DNA of 18,406 nt. Source: Azonexaceae bacterium (lineage in GTDB: Bacteria > Pseudomonadota > Gammaproteobacteria > Burkholderiales > Rhodocyclaceae). Numbering within the stretch: the first letter of the stretch is position 1; the number at the start of each line of letters is the position of its first letter. A program made the translations under genes and the position numbers. The stretch is taken from the NCBI GenBank assembly GCA_009469665.1, contig SSTB01000039.1, positions 1 through 18,406 of the forward strand. The letters run 5' to 3'. The notes below the pieces were generated by a model that had not been told where the DNA came from, did no database searches, and saw nothing but the letters and a program-made list of their open reading frames with translations. Below are positions 17,375 through 18,406 of this stretch, in pieces.

Positions 17375-18324
17375 CAGTAGCTCTCCCGGAATTTGCGGCG
17401 CATCCACTGACCCAGGATGTTGAAGGCCAGGGTGATGAGGATGAGCGTGAGGCCGGCGGCGAAGATGGTCTGGTAACCAATGGAACCGTGCGGCAGGTCG
17501 CCCAGGGCCACCTGGACGATGTAGGAAGTAATGGTGGCTGCGGGTTCCATGGGGTTCCAGGTCAGGTTGGGCTGCATGCCGGCGGCCACCGCGAGGATCA
17601 TGGTTTCGCCGACCGCGCGGGAGATACCTAGGATGTACGAAGCCGCAAGTCCCGAAAAGGCCGCCGGCACCACGACGTGGAGGGCAGTGTAGAGGCGCGT
17701 GGACCCCATGGCATAGGCTCCCTCGCGCAGGCTCATGGGCACGGCACGCATGGCATCTTCCGACAGGGAAGCAACGTAGGGAACAATCATGATGCCCATC
17801 ACCAGACCCGCTGACAGGAGCGAGAAGCCAGGCAACTCGGGAAATATCTTCTGCAGCAGCGGCGTAACCATCAGCAGAGCAAAATACCCGAACACGATGG
17901 TCGGAATACCCCCCAGCAATTCGAGCACGGGTTTCGATATCTCGCGGACTTTCGGCTTCGCGAATTCCGAAAGGTAGATGGCGATGATAGTCCCCATGGG
18001 GATGGCCACAATAAGTGCCACGGCAGAGGAAACCAGGGTTCCCGAAACCAGCACCATGATGCCGAAGTGAGCATCGTCAAAAAGCGGGGTCCACTGGGTG
18101 TCGGTCAGAAAATCGACCATGCTGACCCGCTGGAAGAAATGGATCGATTCCGACACCAGGACATAGACGATACCCACGGTGGTCAGAACCGACACCGCCG
18201 CAGCGGCGAAGAGCAGAGCCTCGATGACCCGCTCACTCAGGTTACGCATGGCGTTTCGGGCCAGGCGATCACTGACCACGGGCAAGTCGGAAGCGTTGTT
18301 GGCAGACATGGAGTGTGCGGTCAC
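17374..18324 (-). CDS. pstC: Phosphate ABC transporter permease PstC
   Basis: The partner membrane subunit of PstA in phosphate import. The 316-residue protein has a first membrane helix at about residues 33-58 and a periplasmic part with FLTDTQWTPLFDDAHFGI. The permease domain follows, with the coupling loop LREGAYAMGSTRLYTALH, then ISRAVGETMILAVAAG. The start is GTG at 18324, because AGGG (complement of 18332-18335) lies seven bases upstream. The ATG at 18309, five codons in, has no ribosome-binding site. The normal partner pstS is not in the window and is expected to the right. Confidence 0.95.
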   Translation of the reverse strand: MTAHSMSANNASDLPVVSDRLARNAMRNLSERVIEALLFAAAAVSVLTTVGIVYVLVSESIHFFQRVSMVDFLTDTQWTPLFDDAHFGIMVLVSGTLVSSAVALIVAIPMGTIIAIYLSEFAKPKVREISKPVLELLGGIPTIVFGYFALLMVTPLLQKIFPELPGFSLLSAGLVMGIMIVPYVASLSEDAMRAVPMSLREGAYAMGSTRLYTALHVVVPAAFSGLAASYILGISRAVGETMILAVAAGMQPNLTWNPMEPAATITSYIVQVALGDLPHGSIGYQTIFAAGLTLILITLAFNILGQWMRRKFRESY

Positions 18325-18340
18325 GGGAAAACCCTATGTT

Positions 18341-18372
18341 AAAAGCCCGGCCCCCGGGGAGACCAGGCTTTT
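18341..18372. terminator. Hairpin upstream of pstC, probable partial terminator after pstS
   Basis: AAAAGCC (18341-18347) pairs with GGCTTTT (18366-18372) around a GC-rich loop containing CCCCCGGGG. On the - strand the 3' arm ends in four U, and on the + strand in six T. It lies 16 bp ahead of the pstC start. A TAA on the - strand at 18402-18400 could be the end of the upstream gene, plausibly pstS. Such a hairpin would stop or stabilise most pstS messages while letting some transcription enter pstCAB. The pstS identity is inferred from gene order only. Confidence 0.5.
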
Positions 18373-18406
18373 TTGCGATACCGAGAAGCGAGCCCAGGCT
18401 TACAGC

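Overview
The window is about 18.4 kb of GC-rich (mid-60s percent by eye) DNA with tightly packed genes. It looks like a betaproteobacterial chromosome, most likely Rhodocyclales-like. The basis is the neighbourhood leuS-lptE-holA-proA-ogt-xerD together with a pstCAB-phoU-phoB-phoR cluster. The exact genus cannot be read from the sequence alone. No transposase, integrase of a mobile element, tRNA, rRNA or CRISPR array was seen, and no gene-free stretch exceeds about 150 bases.

Region 1 (1-7029) is housekeeping. It holds a 5'-truncated leucyl-tRNA synthetase (leuS), the LPS-assembly lipoprotein lptE and the DNA polymerase III delta subunit holA, all on the + strand. A small cysteine-rich protein of unknown function follows on the - strand, then proA (proline synthesis), ogt (O6-alkylguanine repair) and xerD (chromosome dimer resolution) on the + strand.

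Region 2 (7138-12889) is a set of membrane-lipid genes. On the - strand are a diacylglycerol kinase (dgkA) and a GT4 glycosyltransferase overlapping by ATGA. Divergent from them on the + strand are btaA and btaB, predicted to build the phosphorus-free betaine lipid diacylglyceryl-trimethylhomoserine (DGTS) from diacylglycerol and S-adenosylmethionine. Facing btaB on the - strand are a PlcP-like metallophosphoesterase (predicted phospholipid-cleaving enzyme that releases diacylglycerol) and a second GT4 glycosyltransferase, predicted to sugar-tag diacylglycerol.

Region 3 (12946-18324) is the phosphate uptake and sensing cluster on the - strand: pstC, pstA, pstB, phoU, phoB, phoR. pstS is not in the window but probably lies just past its right edge. 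The plcP-like gene and its glycosyltransferase follow phoR on the same strand after a 56-bp gap, so the series from pstC to the glycosyltransferase could be one transcription unit.

Taken together, regions 2 and 3 read as a complete phosphate-starvation lipid-remodelling island. PhoR/PhoB sense scarcity, Pst imports phosphate, PlcP strips phosphorus headgroups from phospholipids, and the freed diacylglycerol is converted either to glycolipids (two glycosyltransferases) or to betaine lipid (BtaA/BtaB). DgkA could return diacylglycerol to phospholipid synthesis. Each part has known relatives in alphaproteobacteria and marine bacteria. The joining of all of them to the pst-pho operon in a betaproteobacterium is the most notable thing here. 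Functions of the glycosyltransferases and the phosphoesterase are inferred from motifs and context.
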